Of a stretch of 64,000 nucleotides of DNA, positions 28,829 to 36,760 are shown piece by piece. The translations under genes and the position numbers were made by a program. Numbering within the stretch: position 1 is the first letter of the stretch; the number at the start of each line of letters is the position of its first letter. The notes beneath the pieces were generated by a model, which saw nothing but the letters and a program-made list of their open reading frames with translations, ran no database searches and was not told where the DNA came from. The DNA comes from Bifidobacterium magnum (GTDB lineage: Bacteria; Actinomycetota; Actinomycetes; Actinomycetales; Bifidobacteriaceae): NCBI RefSeq assembly GCF_000741255.1, contig NZ_JGZB01000003.1, positions 248,001-312,000 on the forward strand. Reading direction: 5' to 3'.

Positions 28829-29515
28829 CTAGTCTTGGCGCACGAAATCCAGTACGCGCATCAGGTCGCGCTCGTCAACCGTATATGGCGCCTGGGCGCG
28901 TACCGCGGGTTTCGCGCAAAACGCCACGCCCAGGCCCGCGTGCGTAATCATCGGCAAATCGTTGGCGCCGTCGCCCACGGCGATTGTCTGTTCCAGCGGT
29001 ATGCCGGCCTCATGCGCCCAGGCGTGCAGGGATCGCAGTTTCACGTCCTTGGTAATGATAGGGCCGTCCAGCGTTCCCGTAAGCGTACCGTCCGCGACAC
29101 CCAGACGGTTCGCGATCCAATGGTCGAGCCCCGCACGCTCGGCAAGACGGTCGACAATACTGTGGAAACCGCCCGATACGACGCCCACATGCCAGCCGTG
29201 GCCGTGCAACACGTCGATAAGCTCCAATGCGCCGCGCGTGAAATGCAGCCGCTCGTACACGTCGTCGAACACGGATACGGGCAGCCCCTCCAGCAGGGCG
29301 ACGCGCTCGCGCAGCGCCTGCTCAAAATCGAGTTCGCCATTCATGGCGCGCGCCGTGATCGCACTGATACGGGCGCCCAAACCCGCGGCTTCCCCCAGTT
29401 CGTCAATGACTTCCTCGTCGATCAGCGTGGCGTCCACATCCATGACCAGAAGCCCGGGCCGGCCGAACGTGACAGTGGCCGGCGTGTCAAGGCTTTGCAA
29501 AAATTCACTGTTCAT
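28829..29515 (-). CDS. serB: Phosphoserine phosphatase
   Basis: A 228-residue HAD phosphatase for the last step of serine synthesis. Motif I is VMDVDATLIDEEVID (DMDST in most SerB proteins), followed by the cap region with RARAM-like ITARAMNGELDFEQALRERV, motif II VVSGGF, a conserved Lys in ITKDVKL and motif IV VGDGANDLPM. The gene is shorter than ACT-domain SerB proteins and has only the catalytic part. ATG 29515 (MNSEF) is chosen since the upstream extension would overlap the divergent DedA gene. Its own ribosome binding site is weak. Confidence 0.92.
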   Translation of the reverse strand: MNSEFLQSLDTPATVTFGRPGLLVMDVDATLIDEEVIDELGEAAGLGARISAITARAMNGELDFEQALRERVALLEGLPVSVFDDVYERLHFTRGALELIDVLHGHGWHVGVVSGGFHSIVDRLAERAGLDHWIANRLGVADGTLTGTLDGPIITKDVKLRSLHAWAHEAGIPLEQTIAVGDGANDLPMITHAGLGVAFCAKPAVRAQAPYTVDERDLMRVLDFVRQD

Positions 29516-29551
29516 GTTTCGATTTTCCGAACGGATTGGGACAATAACGAT

Positions 29552-30265
29552 ATGCATATTTCATTGATTCTCGCCCAAGCGCAAACGGGCGCGCCATTGC
29601 AGTGCGCCACCGGAAACGACGGGCTTATCGGTCTGATGACCCAATGGCTTATCACGCTTATGGAAACCGTGGGCGGTGTGGGCGTGGCGCTCGCCATTGC
29701 ATTGGAATCAATTTTCCCTCCCATTCCCAGCGAAATCATTTTGCCGTTGGCCGGTTTTACCGCCGCGCATGGCAACATGAGCCTTGTGGCCGCGATTTTC
29801 TGGGCCTCCATGGGTTCCATGCTGGGCGCATGGGCGTTGTACGGCATCGCGCGCTGGTTCGGTTTGCACCGCATCCATAGCGCCGTGGACAAGATCCCCG
29901 GTGTCGCCCGCAAAGACGTGGACAAGGCCAACGCCTGGTTCAGCAAATACGGCCGCTGGTCCGTGCTGATCGGCCGCATCATTCCCGTGGTGCGTTCCCT
30001 CATTTCCATTCCCGCAGGCTTTAATCGCATGAATTTCGCGGAGTTCTCGCTGTTCACGTTCCTCGGGTCCGCCGTGTGGAATTCCGTTCTGGTAAGCGCC
30101 GGATACATGCTGGGCGACCAATGGTGCTCCATTCTCGGCGTGCTGAACGTGTTTGAAGACGTGATTATTGTAGTCTTTGCAGTAATACTCGTTGTGGTGG
30201 CGGTACGTTGGATCATGCGCCTCGTACGCGCCCACAAGATCAAGCAGCAGGACGAAGCCGCCTAA
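29552..30265 (+). CDS. DedA-family membrane protein
   Basis: A 237-residue integral membrane protein with about five hydrophobic segments. It has the DedA/SNARE-associated signatures ESIFPPIPSEIILPLAG and GRIIPVVRSLISIPAGFNRM, the latter with the conserved Arg and G-x-x-x-M region. DedA proteins work as undecaprenyl phosphate or lipid flippases and need the proton-motive force. It is divergent from serB with only 36 bases between the starts, and the ARC gene begins 30 bases after its stop, so it may lie at the head of the pupylation transcript. Confidence 0.88.
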   Translation: MHISLILAQAQTGAPLQCATGNDGLIGLMTQWLITLMETVGGVGVALAIALESIFPPIPSEIILPLAGFTAAHGNMSLVAAIFWASMGSMLGAWALYGIARWFGLHRIHSAVDKIPGVARKDVDKANAWFSKYGRWSVLIGRIIPVVRSLISIPAGFNRMNFAEFSLFTFLGSAVWNSVLVSAGYMLGDQWCSILGVLNVFEDVIIVVFAVILVVVAVRWIMRLVRAHKIKQQDEAA

Positions 30266-30295
30266 GCTTCCGCCCTGTTCGGGAAGCGGGACGCC

Positions 30296-31840
30296 ATGGG
30301 GCAACAGCCGGAAGTCGACATTACGGATCTGCAACGGCGCAACGACCAGTTGGCGCGTTCCAATACGGCGTTGACGGCCGCGCTGGAACGCGCGACCACG
30401 GCGTTGGAAAAAGCCAAATCGCAACTCAACGCGTCCAACGACGCGCCCCGCACGCTCGCCACGATGGTGCGCGTGGTGACGAACGTGTCCGACCGTTTCG
30501 GCGTACAGCACGCCACCGCGCAAGTGATGGTGGGGCAGCGTGCCATGGTGGTGCCCGTGTCCGCGTCCATGCAGGCCTCGCGCCTGCAACCCGGAGCCAC
30601 GGTGGCGCTTGACGAATCCATGGTGGTTGTGGACCAGTACGCCACGAGTGCGACAGGCCTGGTGCGAAGCGTCAGCGAAGTGCTTCCCGACGGCCGCCTG
30701 CTCGTGTCCGACACGTCGGGAGCGACGAACGTGGTCCAGCCTTCGCACCAGTTGCGTTCCTGCCATGTGGAACCGTCCGACCGCGTGAGTGTGGACCCGT
30801 CGTTCCGTTTCGCGCTTGAACTGTTGCCCGCTCCCGATACGCGCGAGCTGATCCTCGAGCAGGTCCCCAACGTTTCGTTTGCGGATATCGGCGGTCAGAA
30901 GCGCGCCATCGAGCGCATTCAGGACGCCATCGAACTGCCGTATCTGCACCGCGACCTGTATGAACGTTTCCATTTGTCCGCGCCCAAGGGCGTGCTGTTG
31001 TACGGACCTCCCGGAAACGGCAAGACGATGATCGCCAAAGCCGTGGCCCACTCGCTGTCCCAAGGCGCGTCGGGCGGCGTTTTCCTGTCCGTCAAGGGTC
31101 CCGAGTTGTTAAATAAATATGTGGGCGAGTCGGAACGATGTATTCGTCTCATATTTTCCAGGGCACGCGAGCGGGCGCAAGACGGCACTCCCGTGGTCGT
31201 GTTCATCGACGAAATGGATTCGCTGTTGCGTACGCGCGGATCCGGCGTCTCCTCCGACATGGAAACGACCATCGTACCGCAGTTCCTGGCGGAACTGGAC
31301 GGCATAGAATCGCTCAACAATGTGCTCGTGATCGGCGCGTCGAACAGGATCGACATGATTGATCCTGCCGTATTGCGCCCCGGCCGGCTCGATGTGAAAA
31401 TCTATATCGACCGTCCCGACGAGGCCGCCGCCGCGGAAATCATGGCGCACTACATTACCGATGCGCTGCCGCTGGAAGGTGACGCGCAAACCATGGCCCA
31501 GGCCGCCGTACGCGACATGTATGCGCGCGTGACGGACCGCCAGCTGGCGCTCGTGTGCGATGAACGGGGCGACTGGTCGCCGCTGTATCTGGCGGATCTT
31601 ATGTCGGGAGCCATGATCAAAAACATCGCGGACGTGGCGAAAACATACGCCGTCAAGGCCTCGCTGACCCACGGCGATGTGGTGCGGCTGACCGGACGCA
31701 TGCTGGGCGAGGCCGTTGAACAACAGTTCCTGGAAACGCGCGAGGCGCTCGGCGACGTCAACCCCGAGCAATGGTCCAAGGTCAACGGCATCGATTCGGG
31801 CGCGATCACGCGCATCCGAGCCACGCGGGATGATCGGTGA
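30296..31840 (+). CDS. arc: AAA+ ATPase of the ARC/Mpa family (proteasome-associated ATPase homolog)
   Basis: A 514-residue ATPase with an N-terminal coiled coil (about 9-45), tandem OB-type domain (about 60-165) and an AAA module. Walker A is GPPGNGKT (237-244), Walker B VVVFIDEMDSLL, and RPGRLDVKIYIDRPDE carries the sensor/arginine region. Family members form hexameric rings that bind Pup through the coiled coil and unfold pupylated proteins. The extreme C-terminus is ATRDDR, with no Gln-Tyr-Leu/HbYX tail, the element Mpa uses to dock on the 20S proteasome, which is consistent with no proteasome genes here. dop follows after 45 bases. Confidence 0.93.
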   Translation: MGQQPEVDITDLQRRNDQLARSNTALTAALERATTALEKAKSQLNASNDAPRTLATMVRVVTNVSDRFGVQHATAQVMVGQRAMVVPVSASMQASRLQPGATVALDESMVVVDQYATSATGLVRSVSEVLPDGRLLVSDTSGATNVVQPSHQLRSCHVEPSDRVSVDPSFRFALELLPAPDTRELILEQVPNVSFADIGGQKRAIERIQDAIELPYLHRDLYERFHLSAPKGVLLYGPPGNGKTMIAKAVAHSLSQGASGGVFLSVKGPELLNKYVGESERCIRLIFSRARERAQDGTPVVVFIDEMDSLLRTRGSGVSSDMETTIVPQFLAELDGIESLNNVLVIGASNRIDMIDPAVLRPGRLDVKIYIDRPDEAAAAEIMAHYITDALPLEGDAQTMAQAAVRDMYARVTDRQLALVCDERGDWSPLYLADLMSGAMIKNIADVAKTYAVKASLTHGDVVRLTGRMLGEAVEQQFLETREALGDVNPEQWSKVNGIDSGAITRIRATRDDR

Positions 31841-31885
31841 ATCCGACTACAATAAGCGCGCGGACGCAATCGAAAAGGAGACAGC

Positions 31886-33481
31886 TTGAGCGTACGAAGG
31901 ATCATGGGAACGGAAACGGAATATGCCGTCACCGCGGCGAGTACGCCGTACAATCCCATCCGGCTTTCCTACGACGTGGTCAATGCGGCCGACGGATATG
32001 CGGGTATCCGCTGGGACTACCGTCCCGAACATCCTGTACAGGACATGCGCGGATTCGCCATGCAGCGCGCCGCAGCGCCGCACGACATGCTCACCGATGA
32101 AGCGGGCGACCATGTGACGAACAAGGTGGCGGCCAATGGCGGACGCGTCTATGTGGACCATGCCCACCCCGAATACTCCTCACCCGAAACGCTCGACCCG
32201 TTCGCCGCCACCGTCTACAACGTGGCCGGCGACCGCATCATGCGCCAAGCCGTCGAACAGGCCAACACGCGGCGCGACGCAGCCGACGCCATCCGCCTGT
32301 ACAAGAACAACGTGGACGGCAAAGGCGCCACATGGGGCGCCCACGAAAACTATTGCATGAGCCGGTCGATCCCGTTCGAACTCGTCGTGGACCTCATGAC
32401 CGCGCATCTCGTGAGCCGGCAACTGTATACGGGCGCCGGACGCGTGGGACTGGGGGATCACGGCGAAACCGCGGGCTACCAGCTCAGCCAGCGCGCCGAC
32501 TACTTCCTGACACACGTCGGCCTGCAAACCACGCTGCAGCGCCCCATCATCAACACGCGCGACGAATCCCACGCCACGGACGCGTTGCGCCGCCTCCATG
32601 TGATCGCGGGAGACGCAAACCGCATGGACGTGCCGCAGGTACTGAAACTCGGCACCACAAGCATGCTGCTGTGGCTGCTGGAGCACGCGGACGAAACGGC
32701 GTACGATCTTGACGCGCTGCTCGCCTGTGTACGTCTCGCCGATCCCGTAGACGCCATGCACCGCATATCGCACGATCTGACACTTGGCGAGGAGCTGGAA
32801 CTCGAATCGGGCGCGGCCACCACGGCGTGGACCATGCAAATCCATCTGCTCACCGCCGTATACGAGGCGTGCGCCGCATATTACGGTACCGATACGAAGG
32901 GCGAGCCCGTATGGCCCGACCGCGACACCAAATCCGTAATGGCCATGTGGAAGCAGGCGTTGCTCGATGTGGCGCAGATCCGCCACGCCAACGCCGACGA
33001 GCGGCTCGAATTGGACGGACCCGCCACGCGCATCGAATGGTTCTGCAAATGGCGGCTCGTGGAACGCATGAAACGCCGCCTGTACCCGGGTGAAACGGGC
33101 GACGAGGCGCTTGCCGACCCGCGCATCGCGGGAATCGACCTGCTATGGGCGTCGCTGGAACCGAACTCGCTGTACGACAAAATGCGCACGCGCGTGGAAC
33201 ACACGTGCAGCGAAGAGGAGATAGAACATGCCATGCATGAAGCGCCTGAAGATACGCGCGCATGGCTGCGCGCCGCCATGGTGCGCCGTTTCCCGGGCGA
33301 CATAGCCGCGGCAAGCTGGTCCACATTGCGCGTGCGCACGAGGGAGCCCGACAACGCGCTATACGACATTTCGATGGAAGATCCGGCTGATTTTACGAAA
33401 GAACGAACACGCGTTATGCTTGCAGACGCACATAATGTCTGTGAAGTTTTGCAGTCGCTGCAACAGTATCGTGACGCATGA
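31886..33481 (+). CDS. dop: Deamidase/depupylase of Pup
   Basis: A 531-residue glutamine-synthetase-fold enzyme that deamidates the C-terminal Gln of Pup and removes Pup from substrates. MGTETEYAV opens the protein, and the catalytic Asp91 lies in YVDHAHPEYSSPE, a Dop-type sequence. KNNVDGKGATWGAHENY and INTRDESHAD-like INTRDESHATDALRRLHV are conserved family blocks, and the loop after the first strands (about 38-80) is long, typical of Dop rather than PafA. The TTG start follows AAGGAG at a good distance. Since Pup here ends in Gln, Dop is needed to make it ligatable. Confidence 0.95.
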   Translation: MSVRRIMGTETEYAVTAASTPYNPIRLSYDVVNAADGYAGIRWDYRPEHPVQDMRGFAMQRAAAPHDMLTDEAGDHVTNKVAANGGRVYVDHAHPEYSSPETLDPFAATVYNVAGDRIMRQAVEQANTRRDAADAIRLYKNNVDGKGATWGAHENYCMSRSIPFELVVDLMTAHLVSRQLYTGAGRVGLGDHGETAGYQLSQRADYFLTHVGLQTTLQRPIINTRDESHATDALRRLHVIAGDANRMDVPQVLKLGTTSMLLWLLEHADETAYDLDALLACVRLADPVDAMHRISHDLTLGEELELESGAATTAWTMQIHLLTAVYEACAAYYGTDTKGEPVWPDRDTKSVMAMWKQALLDVAQIRHANADERLELDGPATRIEWFCKWRLVERMKRRLYPGETGDEALADPRIAGIDLLWASLEPNSLYDKMRTRVEHTCSEEEIEHAMHEAPEDTRAWLRAAMVRRFPGDIAAASWSTLRVRTREPDNALYDISMEDPADFTKERTRVMLADAHNVCEVLQSLQQYRDA

Positions 33482-33518
33482 TAAGCGACCCGACCATACG
33501 GAAAGAACAGGTGCATCC

Positions 33519-34382
33519 ATGAGTGTAGAACTGCGTTCCTTGGCGCTTCAAGCGGCCCGCATCGCTCAGGACGCTGGACAGCACGCGTTGAACGACCAGA
33601 TGTCCCCGAAAGACTTGAGCCCGCTCGACCCGGACCAGCATAACTATATGGAGGGCCTGGAAATCGAGAAACGGCTGATCCGTTTCGTCACCAACCGGTT
33701 GCTGGAAATCGCGCCGTTTGACGGTTGCTGGGAAGACCGGCCCGAACATTGCCAGCCCGGCCAGCGTTTCTGGTGCGTGGGCGGCATTGACGGCATCATC
33801 AACTATTCGCGCAGCATGGCGGAATGGTCCGTAACCATTTCGCTGTTCGAATTCAATGAAGAGGGATCGGCACAGCCCATTTTGGGCGTGGTACACGCCC
33901 CGGCCCTGAACGTCACCTATCTGGCCGTACGCCAGGGTGGCGCCATCCGCATGCGCAAAACCCAGTTCGGCGAAAAACGAGAAAAAGTCATCCCGTCCAC
34001 CCAACGGCACCTGAACGGTTCCGTCGTCAGCTTCGGCATGTCCCACAAGCCCGTGGAATCGATTCGCGCGCTCAACGTGGTAGCCGCCATCGCGGGGCGC
34101 CCCGCCGACATCAAGCGTATCGGACCGGCCTCGCTGGACTTGTGCAAAGTGGCGGACGGCACCTATGACGCGTATTTCGAACCGCATTTGCACAGTTGGG
34201 ACGTGCCGGCCGTGTCCGCGGGAGCCATTGTCATTTGGGAAGCACAGGGCAGGCTGCGCCAATGGGACGGCGGCATGGTGCACTGGCGCAGCGAGAACGA
34301 CGTAGTGGCGTCCAATGGGCTGATCTACAACGAGCTGCGTCCCATCCTGCTCAGCCAGGCGCGCGCCGCCAATGAGGAATAA
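33519..34382 (+). CDS. Inositol monophosphatase-like protein with an altered metal site
   Basis: A 287-residue member of the inositol monophosphatase/FBPase fold. The core signature, usually D-P-I-D-G-T, reads G88-G-I-D91-G-I, so the first metal-binding Asp and the Thr are lost. The second Asp (91) and the C-terminal SWDVPAVSAG (Asp228) remain. A Glu72 in CWEDRPEH may stand for the GEE motif. Loss of the first Asp would normally weaken or abolish Mg2+-dependent phosphatase activity. It sits between dop and pup with 37 and 35 bases on each side, inside the pupylation operon. A histidinol-phosphatase role is possible if the residues are compensated, but I cannot support one. Confidence 0.8.
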   Translation: MSVELRSLALQAARIAQDAGQHALNDQMSPKDLSPLDPDQHNYMEGLEIEKRLIRFVTNRLLEIAPFDGCWEDRPEHCQPGQRFWCVGGIDGIINYSRSMAEWSVTISLFEFNEEGSAQPILGVVHAPALNVTYLAVRQGGAIRMRKTQFGEKREKVIPSTQRHLNGSVVSFGMSHKPVESIRALNVVAAIAGRPADIKRIGPASLDLCKVADGTYDAYFEPHLHSWDVPAVSAGAIVIWEAQGRLRQWDGGMVHWRSENDVVASNGLIYNELRPILLSQARAANEE

Positions 34383-34417
34383 CAAGGAATAGGGCAACAC
34401 ACAACGAAGGAGCGCAC

Positions 34418-34615
34418 ATGCCACAGGAACAGGTAACCGGACACGAGTCCTCCCAGCAGCAGGCCAAGGACGACGAGACGGTACTCGCCGCCCCGGTCAT
34501 GCAGGCGCAAGAGGATATCGACGAGCTCGACGCCGTATTGCAGGACATTGAAGCCGTGCTCGAAACAAACGCACAAACCTATATCGACAGTTTCGTGCAA
34601 AAAGGCGGCCAGTGA
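34418..34615 (+). CDS. pup: Prokaryotic ubiquitin-like protein Pup
   Basis: A 65-residue acidic, mostly disordered protein ending in Gly-Gly-Gln. The middle has EDIDELDAVLQDIEAVLE, the helix-prone segment that binds the ATPase coiled coil, and the C-terminus is YIDSFVQKGGQ. The terminal Gln must be deamidated to Glu by Dop before PafA can attach Pup to substrate lysines. GAAGGAGCG precedes the ATG. pafA starts within its stop codon, so the two are translationally coupled. Confidence 0.96.
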   Translation: MPQEQVTGHESSQQQAKDDETVLAAPVMQAQEDIDELDAVLQDIEAVLETNAQTYIDSFVQKGGQ

Positions 34616-36087
34616 TGCCCCAACTGCACAGCAGCGCGAACCACGCCCGACCCGCCACCGTGCGGGAAAGCGCCGAATACGCTTCATTCGACCGCATTTT
34701 CGGCATTGAGACGGAATACGGTGTCAGTGTCACGGGCGCGGATGCGCCGCTGGAGGGGGCGAATGTCGCCATGGCAATGTTCGAACCCGTAATGCGCCGG
34801 TACCGTTCCACCAACACGTTTGTGGACAACGGCTCGCGCTTGTATGTGGATGTGGGCGCCCATCCCGAATACGCCACCGCCGAAGCGCGCTCATCATATG
34901 ACGCGCTGTGCAGCGACTTGGCCGGCGAGCGCATCATGCGCGGCCTGGCGCTGGACGCACAGGAACGGTTGCGCGCCGAACACGGGGAAGCCTTACGCGT
35001 ACACGTATTCAAAAACAATGTCGATTCGGCCGGCCACTCGTTCGGATGCCACGAGAACTATCTGGTACGCAGGTTCGTGCCATTGGACACAATCCGTGCC
35101 GTATTATTGCCGTTCCTGATCTCCCGACAGCTGTTTACGGGTGCCGGACGCTACGCGGACGGCCGCATGTATTACACGCAGCGCGCCTCTTTCGTCAACG
35201 AAACGATTTCTTCAGCCACAACGCGCGCCCGGCCGATGGTCAACACGCGTGACGAGCCGCACGCCAATCCCGACGAGTACCGGCGCCTGCATGTGATTAT
35301 CGGCGATTCCAACCGCAGCCAATGGGCCACCTACATGAAACTCGCCACCACGCATGTGGTGCTCAGCATGATGGAAGAAGCCCAGCGCGGTTCCCTCGAC
35401 ATGGAAGAACTTTCGCACATGGCCTTGGCGGACGCCGTGGCCTCGAACATGCGCGTGAACGAGGACGGTGCGGCGGCCGTCATGGAGTTGGCCTGCGGCG
35501 GCTCGATCAGCGCACTCGACATGCAACGGCGGTATTACGCGTACGCGCGTGAATTTGTGAGGGGTCATGAGCGGGCGCTTGCCTCCTCTTGGCCCGACGC
35601 GCTGCATCCGCTGTCCTGGGTGATGGGCCAGTGGGGGCGTGTCTTGGATCTGTTGGGCGAAAACGATGTGGACGCGCTCGCCCCATATGTGGATTGGGCC
35701 GCCAAAACCGTGTGGTTGCGGCGTTTGCAGCGGCGCCATCCGCTGAACGAAGCGCGGCTCGTGCAACTCGACATGGACTACCACGATGTGGCCAACGGTT
35801 CCCTCTATCCCTCGCTCGAACGGCACGGCGCCATGGCGCGGTTGGCGCGCCCCGAAGACGTGGACCGCGCCGAGCATGTGCCGCCCGCTGACACGCGCGC
35901 CGCATTGCGCGGCGCATTTGTCAATGCCACCACTCAGGCCGGGCTACGCCACGACTGCGACTGGACGCGGTTGACGCTGATGGAACCCGTGCGCATGGGC
36001 TGCGAGTTGCTGGACCCGTTTTCCGCTACTCCCACGAGCGCGTATGAGGAGCTCATGGCGCGTATCGCCTCGGCGTCGCGGGACTGA
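34615..36087 (+). CDS. pafA: Pup-protein ligase
   Basis: A 490-residue ligase, related to glutamine synthetase, that uses ATP to join the Pup C-terminal Glu to a substrate lysine. GIETEYGVSV lies near residue 30, YVDVGAHPEYATAE carries catalytic Asp79, and KNNVDSAGHSFGCHENYL and NTRDEPHANPDEYRRLHVIIGDSN are in place. Length and loop pattern are those of PafA rather than Dop. Its ATG overlaps the pup stop (TGATG). No prcB or prcA stands between pup and pafA, unlike the mycobacterial locus. A strong hairpin ends the operon. Confidence 0.95.
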   Translation: MPQLHSSANHARPATVRESAEYASFDRIFGIETEYGVSVTGADAPLEGANVAMAMFEPVMRRYRSTNTFVDNGSRLYVDVGAHPEYATAEARSSYDALCSDLAGERIMRGLALDAQERLRAEHGEALRVHVFKNNVDSAGHSFGCHENYLVRRFVPLDTIRAVLLPFLISRQLFTGAGRYADGRMYYTQRASFVNETISSATTRARPMVNTRDEPHANPDEYRRLHVIIGDSNRSQWATYMKLATTHVVLSMMEEAQRGSLDMEELSHMALADAVASNMRVNEDGAAAVMELACGGSISALDMQRRYYAYAREFVRGHERALASSWPDALHPLSWVMGQWGRVLDLLGENDVDALAPYVDWAAKTVWLRRLQRRHPLNEARLVQLDMDYHDVANGSLYPSLERHGAMARLARPEDVDRAEHVPPADTRAALRGAFVNATTQAGLRHDCDWTRLTLMEPVRMGCELLDPFSATPTSAYEELMARIASASRD

Positions 36088-36161
36088 TCGGAGCTTGAGA
36101 CGGAAGCATAGGCGGTAGATGGGTGCGGGCATCCAGGCAGCCGCGATACGCGGATATAACA

Positions 36162-36195
36162 ATGCGGGTTTGTCCCACCTGGGACAAACCCGCAT
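36162..36195. terminator. Two-sided terminator between pafA and the HU gene
   Basis: A perfect inverted repeat, ATGCGGGTTTGTCCCA and its complement around CC, forms about 15 pairs between two convergent genes. It most likely stops the pup operon and the HU transcript. Confidence 0.85.
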
Positions 36196-36242
36196 GCATA
36201 TTGTCGGCCCGCAAGGGCCGTTACGATCCGTGGATCACAAGA

Positions 36243-36524
36243 TCACTCGGTGACAGCCTTCTTCAGAAGGGAGCCGGCGGAGATACGGACACCGTAGGTG
36301 GCCGGAATCTGGATGGTCTCGCCCGTGCGCGGGTTGCGTCCCGTGCGGGCAGCGCGGCGTACGCGCTCTGCGGAGAACAGGCCGGTCAGCTTCAGGCCTT
36401 CGCCCGACTTCATAGCCTCAACAAACACATCCTGGAATGCGTTGACGGCTGCCTCAGCCTGGGACTTGGTCAGGTGGGACTTCTGAGCGATCTTCGTGAC
36501 GAGATCAGACTTGTTGTATGCCAT
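36243..36524 (-). CDS. hup: HU-family DNA-binding protein
   Basis: A 93-residue histone-like protein that bends and compacts DNA. AYNKSDLVTKIAQKSHLTKSQAE opens the helical dimer domain and the beta-arm signature is GRNPRTGETIQIPA. It lacks the lysine/alanine-rich C-terminal tail of mycobacterial HupB. The ATG at 36524 follows AGAAGGA and excludes a longer in-frame upstream extension. The AT-rich region upstream (36525-36660) probably holds its promoter, and a GCGCAT-TT-ATGCGC inverted repeat lies at 36587-36600. Confidence 0.95.
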   Translation of the reverse strand: MAYNKSDLVTKIAQKSHLTKSQAEAAVNAFQDVFVEAMKSGEGLKLTGLFSAERVRRAARTGRNPRTGETIQIPATYGVRISAGSLLKKAVTE

Positions 36525-36586
36525 GTGCATCCTTCTGTTAGGGGTTATTGCTTGGAACGCATAACCACTGTTCACTAGGCATCTTA

Positions 36587-36600
36587 GCGCATTTATGCGC
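36587..36600. repeat. Short inverted repeat upstream of the HU gene
   Basis: GCGCATTTATGCGC lies in the AT-rich 236-base gap between the HU gene and the flippase-like gene. It may be an operator or part of the promoter. On the minus strand a TTGAAA is found about 20 bases upstream of it. Nothing else recognisable is seen in the gap. Confidence 0.3.
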
Positions 36601-36760
36601 CAAATACCGCATTTTTCAAGGGTTTTTGAGGATTTTTTGTGTATAAATCGGGCGAATTCACGATTTTAAAGCAATTTTCGCCCCAAGTGCCCCTTATATG
36701 CTGCAATTTCAACGGTTCTTAGCAAATTTTCCTGTTCGCTGCCAACATGAACGGCACGGC

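Noticed and set aside
28835..29551. Extension of the DedA reading frame back across serB
   Set aside because: It is antisense to serB and without a domain. The DedA protein begins properly at ATG 29552 with its membrane segments following.
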